Source: Brachionus manjavacas (taxonomy: Eukaryota > Rotifera > Eurotatoria > Ploima > Brachionidae). From it: a stretch of 64,000 nucleotides of DNA. The position numbers were made by a program, and so were the translations under genes. Location: positions 1 through 64,000 of the forward strand of contig JAHQIY010000030.1 of the NCBI GenBank assembly GCA_019054805.1, read 5' to 3'. Each line of letters begins with the position of its first letter. Position 1 is the stretch's first letter. Shown in pieces: positions 50,060 through 62,081 of this stretch. The notes under the pieces are model-generated. The model had not been told where the DNA came from, did not search any database, and worked only from the letters and a program-made list of their open reading frames with translations.

Positions 50060-50610
50060 GTTGAGCAAAAATATATAGATTGGATCGTTCGACAAAGTTA
50101 AAATTTGTCCGCTCTCTTCGACCGGTTGATTGAATTGAATTTCGTTTATTATTCATAATGTTTTTATAATCATTAGATACATAGTCAGATATTTTAGGTG
50201 TTTTTTGCCGATCATAATCATGAATAACAGAATTTGCCTGGCGAATTTTTGGATTCCAATCTTTAATTATATCTTTTTCTATAACAATAAGCTTCAGGTG
50301 TTTTTTGTGCATCATCATCACTGATAAGTATTGATTTAGGCGTTTTTTCGTTTTGATCCATATTATAAAACATTTTGTTTAAATTTTTCGATTTTGAAGT
50401 ATCTTTTATTGAAGCATCATTTTGCGAGCGATTATTTATAGTAGAGTAATCTAACTTGTAATAGTCTTTATTCATTATTAGGTATTTTTCATCTTGTTGG
50501 CTGTTGCTGACAGTTGAGTTGTTAAGAAGAACCTCGTTGAATTGCATTTTTTTCGTATCAGAAACTTGTAAGTAAAAATATTGACTCTCGTTTTGATTAA
50601 ACTGTGCCTT
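50060..50610 (-). pseudogene. Copy of the Ty3-like gag fragment (R2)
   Basis: Copy of 45703-46255 with the same joint to the minisatellite fragment; broken fossil. Confidence 0.8.
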
Positions 50611-51007
50611 GAAACATGTTCCCAATATGTTTTACCTCCAAGATATTAATTAGATTAATATAAAATCAGCGAAATCATGCCGATTCCCTTAGATTGTGTG
50701 TACAGATGTATTGGTAAGGCTCTTGTTGGCCTCTGCTTCTGTCGTCCTGTTAGCTATTGAGTCTGCTGTTGAATACTGGTAAACTACAGTTTTATTAGCT
50801 CCGGGTGGATCGAGGTAGCGTGAGTATGTCAATAGATGTTGCATGTTGCTTTGGTTCCTCCCGGATAACTTGAGTCAACTATAATGGTCGAAGCAATATT
50901 GACTGTTTCATTAGTTGCTCCGGATTGACTCGAGTCAGTTAAGTTTGTTAAAGCCCTGTTAAATGTTACTTTGGTTGTACCCTGGCTGTTTTGATCTAAA
51001 CATTTAG
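50611..51007 (-). repeat. Copy of the 20-residue-repeat minisatellite (R2)
   Basis: Same as 46256-46652. Confidence 0.85.
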
Positions 51008-53245
51008 TTATGCTTAGTTTATATAAAGTTTCTATTATAATTTTAGTTTTTTTTTTATTTTATTTATTAAATCACCACAGGCGTCCATCCATCAAGGAAA
51101 TTTAAATTATTAGTTATGAAAATTAAGAAATTTAATTATAAATCAAAACGATTTTTAAAAGATATGTGAAGCAAAGCTTTATACATGCGAGTAACGAGGC
51201 GTTAAATTGTTTTTAAATTTATAATAAAAAGTATTATTCTAATTAGTGAAATTTCCTCTCATTTACAGTCTTTACTAGATATTTGTTCAGACTTTGGTTC
51301 AAAATTGAGAATAAACCCACTTAAACTTACCACTTGGTCCAAAATAGTTAAATTCGGTCCTCAACTCTTCAATTTATATAGTTTTTCATCAGTAATCAAA
51401 AGTAAAATACGGTAGAAAATTCTTATCTCGACACTGATTTCACAGCTACTGATAAATTCAAAAAGTAAAAAAAATTTATTTATTTCTTACCTAGGTATTG
51501 AACAGAATTTTATTTGAAGTCCAGATTTCAAATCCATTATCTACAAGATATATTGTCAATCTAAGTTTACCTATGGGCTAGGTAGCTCAACAAAAAAGTG
51601 AAAACTTTAAAATTCTAAAATACTTCCCAGAACAACCAAATACGAACCATGTAAGGTTTGAACTTTAGCTGTCACATGTCAAATATTCTTCAGAACTTGA
51701 AAATTATCTAAGAATCTAATTACAGCTTATTTAATTCCACAAAATTATGTCTAAACATTCTAAAATCTAAGTATTTTAACACTCTCCTTAGAAATTTATC
51801 GTTTATTTCTAGTGATTTAAAATACATTTTCCCAACTCTTAAAATCCCTACTTTAAAAAAACTCTTGTTTAACAAAAATCTTCTTTGTCATTTTCCCCAC
51901 TTAACAAGTTTGCTTCTTATACAATTACCAAATAAAAATTAAATAAACCGTGATTACATCATTAAAGTAAAACATACTTGCGAATTGATCAATTAGTTAC
52001 TTTTTATTAAATTAACTTGAGTCTGAATTCTTGGATCATGAGAACACATTGTTTCCTTAAAATGGTTATTAGCTAACAAAGCATAATCCTTACAATGGTT
52101 GAAGCAAATATCTCTTGAACCATCAAAATTTCTTCCTTTCTCGACATATATATGTCGATAATATTTTTATGCCCTGTCGGCGTTCCGTCCATATCACGTC
52201 ATTCAAGTAAATAATTCTGGATAATTTAATTCCATGGCAACTAAAGCGTTTACAACTTCGCATAATGATTTAATACACCTTATAGGAAATTATTATTTTA
52301 GTTTTTTAAACTTTTGATTTCAAAGGTTTTTGTTGCCATGGAATTAAATTATTCAGAATTTGATTTTTTTAGCCATATTATTCCTGCTAAACAAAATTCA
52401 ATTTTTTTTTCAATAAACAAATAAATTCAAATTTTTCCTTTTAAATTAAAATTGATATAATAGAAATTTGCCGAAAAATCAGATATGAAAAGATACTTAC
52501 GAATCGTCTTGATATTAGTTTTTAATATTTTGTTATTAAATTTTTTTTAATTCAAATAAATCATAATTTTTATTTTAAAACTGATAAAAAATCTACCATG
52601 TCATTAAGCGAAACGTCAAATTTTAATATTTTTTTTGTTGAAACCAATATTTCCAGAGAATTTTTTACTTATAAACAAATGTGTTCTATTGAATCAGCAG
52701 CATTGACTAATTCAAACGCAAATATTTCAGTTTTATCCCTAAACGCAGTTTTTCCTTTTAATTTTTCAAAATTTTATCAAAATATCGATTTAAAATTAAC
52801 GAATGTCGAAAAAATTCTTACTAACACACCCCTAATGCAATGGTTCTTATCGAATCGGAATAAAATACTCACAGGAAAATATGTCGAAAGTCATCTTTCC
52901 GATCTGTTTAGAATATCTTTATTATATAGATTTGGTGGCATTTATTCTGATTTGGATACGATTACCATTAAAAATTTCGAAAAGTTGGATAATTTAAATG
53001 GTATGGGTCATACAATTGAAGGGAATAGGCCAGGTCTTGCTTGTGGAGTTATTAAATTTAAAAGAAAGCATAAGTTATTAGATGAGGCTTTTAAAGATTT
53101 AAAACAAAATTATAATCCAAATCTTTTCGCGAATAATGGACCTCATATGCTGATCAGAGTATTAAAAAAAAAATGTTTCTCAAATGATTTGGTACAAGAT
53201 TTGATATTGAATGAAAAAAAACAGATGTCTGAAAAATCGAAATCA
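51008..53245 (+). repeat. Tandem 4.35-kb unit, copy R3, truncated
   Basis: It follows the unit as far as the glycosyltransferase and stops inside that gene, where it joins a minisatellite piece. The hairpin, right arm and gag fragment are absent. Confidence 0.9.
51248..52040 (+). mobile_element. LINE reverse-transcriptase debris (R3)
   Basis: Copy of 42545-43340. Confidence 0.5.
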
Positions 53246-53302
53246 GCTAAGTTTGTTAAAGCCATGTTAAATGTTACTTTGGTTGTACCCTGGCTGTTTT
53301 GA
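52485..53302 (+). pseudogene. A4GALT-like glycosyltransferase, copy 3, 3'-truncated and fused
   Basis: The anchor frame is cut at the short T run, as in copies 1 and 2. From 52598 one frame runs 234 codons through GGIYSDLDT and GPHMLIRV, and the A10 run keeps it open. At about 53245 (AAATCGAAATC) the gene is replaced by minus-strand minisatellite DNA, so the last 19 residues (SAKFVKAMLNVTLVVPWLF) are foreign. The conserved C-terminal segments YPISW and RYCP are lost, so activity is unlikely. The tail happens to be hydrophobic. Confidence 0.85.
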
Positions 53303-53389
53303 TCAAAACATTTAGTCAAGTCTTGTTCGATCACAGTCTCAGCCGCACGGGTCCGTCTTGAGTCTCTAAATGATTACAGGTTCTGGTTG
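53246..53389 (-). repeat. Minisatellite fragment at the R3/D2 joint
   Basis: It matches 36094-36240, then joins the left edge of D2 at GGTTGA. Compared with the 36-37 kb locus, about 780 bp, including the interstitial telomere repeat, are missing. Confidence 0.85.
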
Positions 53390-53559
53390 AAAAATTTCAA
53401 TTTTTAAAATCAATTTTTTAAAAGATTGAGAAATTTTTATTTTCATTTTTTTTATTTACAAAGCATGCAAACTTTGTTACATTAAAATTTATTAAACTAA
53501 TTTTAAAGATTTTAATATTTAATGATAAACTGTTCGAATTGAAATGATATTTTGAATTG

Positions 53560-54845
53560 AACATCTACTTCAAGACGCCCTTTTTCACAAGAAAAACAAC
53601 GAGTTTTTGGTGGTTAATTCATAGATCTGTTGCAAAGCCGGCGCAACCTGATGTTTTCCAGCAGAACGCTAATATCGATCTAGAGATTAAAAATTGCAAG
53701 CTGATTAAAATTTAAATGATAAATCAATCGGCTTGTTTTAGTCAGGACGTATTTCAAACTTATATTTTGTACGACATTATTGATTAATATTTTCAGAATT
53801 TAAAAAAATATATTGCGAATATATTAATGATTTCCGTCTTTTAGCAATTTGATTAAAACTTGTCTTGATTAGTCATCCTGTGACTCAAATAAATCAAAAA
53901 ACTGACTAAAATTCAATCGCAGATCATTAACATTAAAAATTATATAATTATATTATAAAAAGAGCTTAATTTAATTTTTTTTGAAAACATTTTGTAAAAA
54001 TGAATCTAATTATATTTAAAAACCAAAGTTGGATGTTCTTTTTTGATCTTAATGTATTAATTTCTTCAGTCTTTAATTGAAAATTTTTGTAATTAGTCTC
54101 ATTCGAAAGAAAAAAATTAATGAATTCATTGTTTTCTTTTAATTCTGTTAACAAACATATAAACACTGTTCCTTCTTGTCGGGACTTGTTGTAAAAGGAA
54201 TGAATTTCTTTGTTACTTGCATTTTTAATTTTTGGTAATTTCTCTTGAATGTCGAATGGTTGTGCTTACTAGAAATGTTTTTTTATAAGCAAAAAATTTA
54301 ATTAATCTAATTCTATAAAATTCAAATGTGTAAAAAACCAAACCAAAAATTAAGAGAAATTGTGAATTTTAATACAAAATACAAACAAAAATATAAAAAT
54401 ACCAAGGCTCAGGCTCAGAAGAAGCAAAACATGTTCTGTAAACTGAAGCGCATGATACATCCTTAGTACCACCAATTTAATGATCCTGGTTAACTCTCCA
54501 ATACATTTGGAAAATTCAGAATTTTATGAGTTTTACGAGAAAAACGGAAATAAGATATACAAAACACAAATGATTAGATTTTCATAAACAAAAAATATTG
54601 GTACATTTTTCTAATTCATTAATGTATTATCACTATTCAAAATCTTGCAAAGCATTTAAATCACATTTAAACAACACTAATCAACCCAAAATTATGGCAT
54701 TTTAAACTTTTGTTATGATCTCAATTGACCTGAAAAAATTTTTTTTTATGTATATTTCTAAAAAAATATTCAGCGATGAAAAATGGTATCTAATTGAAGT
54801 CATTTGATGAGCAAAGACAACCAGTCACTCATGTATCGACTGGAA
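53560..54845. other. D2 left part: no recognised gene
   Basis: Copy of 37190-38475. The minus-strand frame 53966-54166 (MFICLLTELKENNEFIN...) is open here. It has no recognised domain and is basic toward its end. Confidence 0.3.
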
Positions 54846-55410
54846 ACTCAAACAAAAATCTTCTTTGTCATTTTCCCCACTTAACAAGTTTGCTTCTTAT
54901 ACACTTACCAAATAAAAATTAAATAAACCGTGATTACATCATTAAAGTAAAACATACTTGCGAATTGATCAATTAGTTACTTTTTATTAAATTAACTTGA
55001 GTCTGAATTCTTGGATCATGAGCTGTCACAACTTTAGCTGTCACATGTCAAATATTCTTCAGAACTTGAAAATTATCTAAGAATCTAATTACAGCTTATT
55101 TAACTCCACAAAATTATGTCTAAACATTCTAAAATCTAAGTATTTTAACACTCTCCTTAGAAATTTATCGTTTATTTCTAGTGATTTAAAATACATTTTC
55201 CCAACTCTTAAAATCCCTACTTTAAAAAACTCTTGTTTAACAAAAATCTTCTTTGTCATTTTCCCCACTTAACAAGTTTGCTTCTTATACAATTACCAAA
55301 TAAAAATTAAATAAACCGTGATTACATCATTAAAGTAAAACATACTTGCGAATTGATCAATTAGTTACTTTTTATTAAATTAACTTGAGTCTGAATTCTT
55401 GGATCATGAA
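54845..55410 (+). repeat. Local direct duplication in LINE debris (D2)
   Basis: Copy of 38476-39040. Confidence 0.7.
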
Positions 55411-55491
55411 TACACATTGTTTCCTTAAAATGGTTATTAGCTAACAAAGCATAATCCTTACAATGGTTGAAGCAAATATCTCTTGAACCAT

Positions 55492-55990
55492 CAAAATTTC
55501 TTCCTTTCTCGACATATATATGTCGATAATATTTTTATGCCCTGTCGGCGTTCCGTCCATATCACGTCATTCAAGTAAATAATTCTGGATAATTTAATTC
55601 CATGGCAACTAAAGCGTTTTCAACTTCGCATAATGATTTAATACAGCTTATAGGAAATTATTATTTAAGTTTTTTAAATTTTTGATTTCAAAGGTTTTTG
55701 TTGCCATGGAATTAAATTATTCAGAATTTGATTTTTTTAGCCATATTATTCCTGCTAAATCAAAATTCAATTTTTTTTTTCAATAAACAAATAAATTCAA
55801 ATTTTTGCTTTTAAATTAAAATTGATATAATAGAAATTTGCCGAAAAAATCGGATATGAAAAAAAACTTACGAATCGTCGAAAAAAAAAAGTGAAAACCT
55901 TAAAATTCTAAAATACTTCCCAGAACAACCAAATACGAACCATGTAAGGTTTGAACTTAAGCTGTCACATGTCAAATATTCTTCAATTTC
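55492..55990 (+). repeat. Gene-less version of the glycosyltransferase cassette (D2)
   Basis: Copy of 39122-39620, with the same CGTCG/AAAAAAAAAAGTG joint. Confidence 0.75.
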
Positions 55991-56642
55991 CACTCATCAA
56001 AAATTTTAAAATCGCTTCTAAATTTTAGAAAAATACAAAAGATTTCATCCTGTAGTCGAATCTTTAACATTCCTTGCCTACCAAGCTTACGATTGTATCC
56101 TCGTTTGTAAATATTTTGCCTTTTTTTTTTATTTGAATCTATTTAGAATGATTTTTTTGAAAGCTAATCTGGTCTATTATATCGATTTTCCTATTATTAA
56201 TACAATTATTCTTCTTTATAAATGAGTTAAATTTACTCGTTCAATATTTTGCTTTTCTTTATTAACTTTAGTGCAAGCGTAGGGAAGAGTTGTTCTCTTA
56301 AAGAACATTTTGTAATCATGTGAACACTTGTGGGGACATAATAATGCTGAACTTAAATATTTGACGTTGTTGTTAAATGAAATAAACGGTAAGAGTGAAC
56401 AAGCTTTGGACGAAAACAAAGAATGGGCAAAGAAACTTGTTTATTTTAAAGTTGATTCTATGGAAGTCAGTCTTCGTTAAACGATGAACAAAGTAGAAAC
56501 ATGAAAGAAAAAGATGATTTAAATATTGATAATAAGATTTAATAACGAGTTATAAACAAAAGAAAAATAAGATCATACATTACGTCGTGGCAAAGACAGA
56601 ATGAACAAAGTTAATTGAGTCTAAACACACTTCGATTAAAAA

Positions 56643-56714
56643 GCCCGTATTGTCGAATGGTTTGCGTGTTAGTCATGCAAGTAGAGAAACGATGGTTAAA
56701 AACCCGCTGAGTGT
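56643..56714 (+). repeat. tRNA-like / SINE head (D2)
   Basis: Copy of 40274-40345. Confidence 0.35.
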
Positions 56715-57059
56715 AAAAAAATCTTCAAATATATCTTCAAATATTATTTTAAGGGGCGGATATAAAACGTCTAAAAATAGCCCATGAAAGACTTAGTATT
56801 AACCGTGATATCAAAATTCTGAAAGCCAAGTTAAAATACGACGGACAGCTGATGGCAGCATCTTTCATAAAGGGTAATTTGGTCTTGCTTAAAAACGACG
56901 AAAGCAAGAGGAGCCAATGTACGAAGTTTATTTACAAAAGGAAAGGGTCTAAATTGTTTAGTCGATGAATTAAAAAAGACCTGGAATTACAGTCAACAGA
57001 TAAAGATTAAAAACTTATTTCTATAAATTAAACTTTACATTTAAAAGTTTTATGATTGA

Positions 57060-57719
57060 GATTTAATAACTCTTAGCTAATTTATTAATCGCTCCTTTTG
57101 AAAAATACGAAAAGCGTAGAGCAATAATCAAAATACGGGAGGCTAGAGGTCTTAAAAATTGAATCTTTAATGAAGAAGCAAGATAGAATATTTCAAATCA
57201 CTTAATAGAAATATTAAAATTCTCTTAATAGAAAATAATTTCTTATTAACTTGAATTGATAAATAAGATGAAAATTTAATTAAGTTAAGATCTTGATCAA
57301 TTATAAAACCTAAAAACAGATTTCTGTTCCAACTAATATGTCTTCATTATCTACTCTAATCTTTTCTGGATATAATTTTTTCCTATTTTAAGAAAATCAT
57401 TCAAAAAGGTTTTGACCAGTTTATATCAATTTTGTTAAAAAATACACCATCCATTTAAATTTTTTGTTGTAACATTTAATTTTATCAAAGATTTTTCATT
57501 GTCTTTTTCAGAGATACTTATTGATGTATCATCAGCAAACATTTTGATACTTAAATTTTTAAATAAAAATGGTAAATCATTAACAAAAATAAGAAAAAGC
57601 AGTTGACCCAGGACTGATCCTTGCGAAACACCTAGCTTAAGTTTTACTGGATTAGACATTTCACATCCAATTCTAACTATCTGAGATCTAATTTCAAAAT
57701 AGTTTGAAGGAAGACCCAA
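57060..57719 (-). mobile_element. LINE reverse-transcriptase fragment (D2)
   Basis: Copy of 40690-41351. The frame 57435-57719 is identical in protein, with VSQGSVLGQLLFLIFVNDLP and FADDT. Confidence 0.8.
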
Positions 57720-58914
57720 AGAAGAATTATAAAAACCATAGTGAAAAAGTTTTTAAAGTAATAAATTTAGAGGAGGAGCCAATGTACGAAGTTCATTTAC
57801 AAAAGTAAAGGGTCTAAATTGTTTTGCCGTTGAACAAAAAAGGACTTGGAATTACAGTCAACTGATCAAGATTAAAAAGACACATCTATAAATTGAATGA
57901 GGAACACGAATTGACCGAAACAACAGTCTAAAAGATGTCTAGAGAAAAGACCCAAAAAGGATATAGCAATAAAAGAAAGGGTTGAAGAGACTCAGGAACA
58001 GTCACAGCCGTCGACACGGATCAACCGAACTGGACATAGCAACAACCTCAAATTTCGATCAAGCCGAAACGCCAATAGACAACATCGTCTGAGTGAACAA
58101 AATTTAGTTTAAAAAATTGGTACATATATTTATTTACAAGATTGGCCGTGCCGTCAACGTTAACCTCCGAATAGGTGCGACCCTTCTTATATATTATTTA
58201 AAAGGAATTCAAACAATTGTAAATATAGTTTCATGCAGTATTTTATTTTAATTTATTATACGAAATACAAAGACAAATTTAGTGAATACTAAATAGATAA
58301 TTGTATAAAAATGGAAAGACGTCAGGAAGAGCATTGCGACAAGGTTACTATCCGTTACATTTTTAACAATTCCGGGGGAAAAAAGATCGAAGAGAGTTTT
58401 ACTTCGATAATTTCCTACACGCGAAGGTGAAGGGTACGACCTGAACCACTTGAGTCGTATTTTAACAGATTTAATAAACCGGATACTAACACCGAGGACA
58501 ACAGTCCGGACGTCGAAGAACAGAGACAATAAAACCGGGCTTCGAAATGGCTTTCAAAAAAGAAGAAGGCAATGTTAAATGCAAAATTTTGTCCATTTTA
58601 GTTTGTTTCATTTCTCTATAAATTTGCTAGTTTAAGTTTAGTTTAGTGATTATTTGAGTTCAGTTCAGTTATGTTATGCTTAGTTTATATAAAGTTTCTA
58701 TTATAATTTTAGTTTTTTTTTTATTTTATTTATTAAATCACCACAGGCGTCCATCCATCAAGGAAATTTAAATTATTAGTTATGAAAATTAAGAAATTTA
58801 ATTATAAATCAAAACGATTTTTAAAAGATATGTGAAGCAAAGCTTTATACATGCGAGTAACGAGGCGTTAAATTGTTTTTAAATTTATAATAAAAAGTAT
58901 TATTCTAATTAGTG

Positions 58915-59710
58915 AAATTTCCTCTCATTTACAGTCTTTACTAGATATTTGTTCAGACTTTGGTTCAAAATTGAGAATAAACCCACTTAAACTTACCACT
59001 TGGTCCAAAATAGTTAAATTCGGTCCTCAACTCTTCAATTTATATAGTTTTTCATCAGTAATCAAAAGTAAAATACGGTAGAAAATTCTTATCTCGACAC
59101 TGATTTCACAGCTACTGATAAATTCAAAAAAGTAAAAAAAAAAATTTATTTATTTCTTACCTAGGTATTGAACAGAATTTTATTTGAAGTCCAGATTTCA
59201 AATCCATTATCTACAAGATATATTGTCAATCTAAGTTTACCTATGGGCTAGGTAGCTCAACAAAAAAGTGAAAACTTTAAAATTCTAAAATACTTCCCAG
59301 AACAACCAAATACGAACCATGTAAGGTTTGAACTTTAGCTGTCACATGTCAAATATTCTTCAGAACTTGAAAATTATCTAAGAATCTAATTACAGCTTAT
59401 TTAATTCCACAAAATTATGTCTAAACATTCTAAAATCTAAGTATTTTAACACTCTCCTTAGAAATTTATCGTTTATTTCTAGTGATTTAAAATACATTTT
59501 CCCAACTCTTAAAATCCCTACTTTAAAAAAACTCTTGTTTAACAAAAATCTTCTTTGTCATTTTCCCCACTTAACAAGTTTGCTTCTTATACAATTACCA
59601 AATAAAAATTAAATAAACCGTGATTACATCATTAAAGTAAAACATACTTGCGAATTGATCAATTAGTTACTTTTTATTAAATTAACTTGAGTCTGAATTC
59701 TTGGATCATG
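58915..59710 (+). mobile_element. LINE reverse-transcriptase debris (R4)
   Basis: Copy of 42545-43340. Confidence 0.5.
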
Positions 59711-59793
59711 AGAACACATTGTTTCCTTAAAATGGTTATTAGCTAACAAAGCATAATCCTTACAATGGTTGAAGCAAATATCTCTTGAACCAT

Positions 59794-60178
59794 CAAAATT
59801 TCTTCCTTTCTCGACATATATATGTCGATAATATTTTTATGCCCTGTCGGCGTTCCGTCCATATCACGTCATTCAAGTAAATAATTCTGGATAATTTAAT
59901 TCCATGGCAACTAAAGCGTTTACAACTTCGCATAATGATTTAATACACCTTATAGGAAATTATTATTTTAGTTTTTTAAACTTTTTGATTTCAAAGGTTT
60001 TTGTTGCCATGGAATTAAATTATTCAGAATTTGATTTTTTTAGCCATATTATTCCTGCTAAACAAAATTCAATTTTTTTCAATAAACAAATAAATTCAAA
60101 TTTTTCCTTTTAAATTAAAATTGATATAATAGAAATTTGCCGAAAAAATCAGATATGAAAAGATACTTACGAATCGTC
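59794..60178 (+). repeat. Left arm of cassette inverted repeat (R4)
   Basis: Copy of 43421-43806; its inverse lies at 61695-62081. Confidence 0.85.
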
Positions 60179-61166
60179 TTGATATTAGTTTTTAATATTT
60201 TGTTATTAAATTTTTTTTTAATTCAAATAAATCATAATTTTTATTTTAAAACTGATAAAAAATCTACCATGTCATTAAGCGAAACGTCAAATTTTAATAT
60301 TTTTTTTGTTGAAACCAATATTTCCAGAGAATTTTTTACTTATAAACAAATGTGTTCTATTGAATCAGCAGCATTGACTAATTCAAACGCAAATATTTCA
60401 GTTTTATCCCTAAACGCAGTTTTTCCTTTTAATTTTTCAAAATTTTATCAAAATATCGATTTAAAATTAACGAATGTCGAAAAAATTCTTACTAACACAC
60501 CCCTAATGCAATGGTTCTTATCGAATCGGAATAAAATACTCACAGGAAAATATGTCGAAAGTCATCTTTCCGATCTGTTTAGAATATCTTTATTATATAG
60601 ATTTGGTGGCATTTATTCTGATTTGGATACGATTACCATTAAAAATTTCGAAAAGTTGGATAATTTAAATGGTATGGGTCATACAATTGAAGGGAATAGG
60701 CCAGGTCTTGCTTGTGGAGTTATTAAATTTAAAAGAAAGCATAAGTTATTAGATGAGGCTTTTAAAGATTTAAAACAAAATTATAATCCAAATCTTTTCG
60801 CGAATAATGGACCTCATATGCTGATCAGAGTATTAAAAAAAATGTTTCTCAAATGATTTGGTACAAGATTTGATATTGAATGAAAAAAAACAGATGTCTG
60901 AAAAATCGAAATTTTGTGATTTTGTTTTTTTTCCTGAAAAATATTTCTACCCAATAAGTTGGGAAAAATTCGAAAAACTTTTTGAAAAAAACTCAAATCA
61001 TTCAAATGTATTTTTTAGTGAAACTTTTTCTGTTCATTTTTATGGAAAATTAAGTTCGACAAAAATAATCAAGCAGACCGAAAAAAGCGTATTTGATAAT
61101 TTAGCTATAAGATACTGCCCTGAAACATATTCAATTTTGAAAAATAATAATCTTTACTTTAGATAA
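60155..61166 (+). pseudogene. A4GALT-like alpha-1,4-glycosyltransferase, copy 4, best preserved
   Basis: Likely a Golgi type II membrane enzyme that transfers galactose or N-acetylglucosamine in alpha-1,4 linkage to a glycolipid or glycan (GT32, Gb3-synthase family). From the ATG at 60155: residues 7-25 are a hydrophobic anchor (IVLILVFNILLLNFFLIQI); residues ~48-73 resemble the family's FLET...MCSVESAA segment (FFVETN, QMCSIESAA); DLD at 156-158 in FGGIYSDLDTI is the metal and nucleotide-sugar site; GPHML at 219-223 fits the family's GPQLL. The end holds YPISWEKFEKLFE, SVHFYGKL and RYCPETYSIL. Expected length is about 337 residues, normal for the family. Here the T run has 9 T, so anchor and catalytic parts share one frame, but an A8 run at 60833-60842 ends it at 60856; the frame from 60858 carries the rest. 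I infer either a very recent break or a read error. It lies between inverted arms. Confidence 0.88.
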
Positions 61167-61359
61167 TGATTAAATCTAAATTCTCAAGGCTTTCTAACTA
61201 ATTAAAAATAAAATAATAATAAAAAATATATTTTTTAATTGATTCAAAAAAATAATTTTTCTTGTTGTTGTAAAAATGGTTATAATTCGTTGATGCCTTC
61301 GTATTAAAATAAAACAGAAGTGATCTCTTTTTTTTAATTAAAAAAATTTTTATAAGGCA

Positions 61360-61694
61360 TTATCTAGAAGATATATTGTCTATCTAAGTTTACCTATGGG
61401 CTAGGTAGCTCAACAAAAAAAGTGAAAACTTTAAAATTCTAAAATACTTCCCAGAACAACCAAATACGAACCATGTAAGGTTTGAACTTTAGCTGTCACA
61501 TGTCAAATATTCTTCAGAACTTGAAAATTTGAGATGGTACTTGTGCAAATAGAGTGAGATTTAGTCTTTTAGATAATTTTCAAGTTCTGAAGAATATTTG
61601 ACATGTGACAGCTAAAGTTCAAACCTTAGATGGTTCGTATTTGGTTGTTCTGGGTAGTATTTTAGAATTTTAAAGTTTTCACTTTTTTTTTTTC
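61360..61694. repeat. Long hairpin (R4)
   Basis: Copy of 44985-45318. It begins about 190 bp after the glycosyltransferase stop, so it may lie in or just past the 3' untranslated region. Confidence 0.9.
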
Positions 61695-62081
61695 GACGAT
61701 TTGTAAGTATTTTTTCATATCCGATTTTTTCGGCAAATTTCAATTATATCAATTTTAATTTAAAAGGAAAAATTTGAATTTATTTGTTTATTGAAAAAAA
61801 AAATTGAATTTTGTTTAGCAGGAATAATATGGCTAAAAAAATCAAATTCTGAATAATTTAATTCCATGGCAACAAAAACCTTTGAAATCAAAAGTTTAAA
61901 AAACTAAAATAATAATTTCCTATAAGGTGTATTAAATCATTATGCGAAGTTGTAAACGCTTTAGTTGCCATGGAATTAAATTATCCAGAATTATTTACTT
62001 GAATGACGTGATATGGACGGAACGCCGACAGGGCATAAAAATATTATCGACAAATATATGTTGAGAAAGGAAGAAATTTTG
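61695..62081 (-). repeat. Right arm of cassette inverted repeat (R4)
   Basis: Inverse of 59794-60178. Confidence 0.85.

Larger units (their letters stand above)
46653..51007 (+). repeat. Tandem 4.35-kb unit, copy R2
   Basis: 4355 bp with the same order of parts as R1. Near identity suggests unequal exchange or rolling duplication. Confidence 0.9.
56210..58610 (+). mobile_element. LTR-retroelement debris, integrase-tail-like (D2)
   Basis: Copy of 39840-42240; the same broken fossil. Confidence 0.35.
58674..62081 (+). repeat. 4.35-kb unit part within D2 (copy R4)
   Basis: It carries the same order as R1 from TTATGCTTAGTTTATATAAA to the right arm, then leads into a longer gag fragment. It is a single unit, not in tandem. 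Confidence 0.85.

Noticed and set aside
58248-58529. 93-codon minus-strand frame in D2
   Set aside because: The matching D1 region does not keep it, and the opposite strand looks like old element coding sequence.
59904-60113. 69-codon frame MATKAFTTSHNDLIHL... just upstream of glycosyltransferase copy 4
   Set aside because: It lies in the palindromic arm, and the frame is not kept in the other copies.
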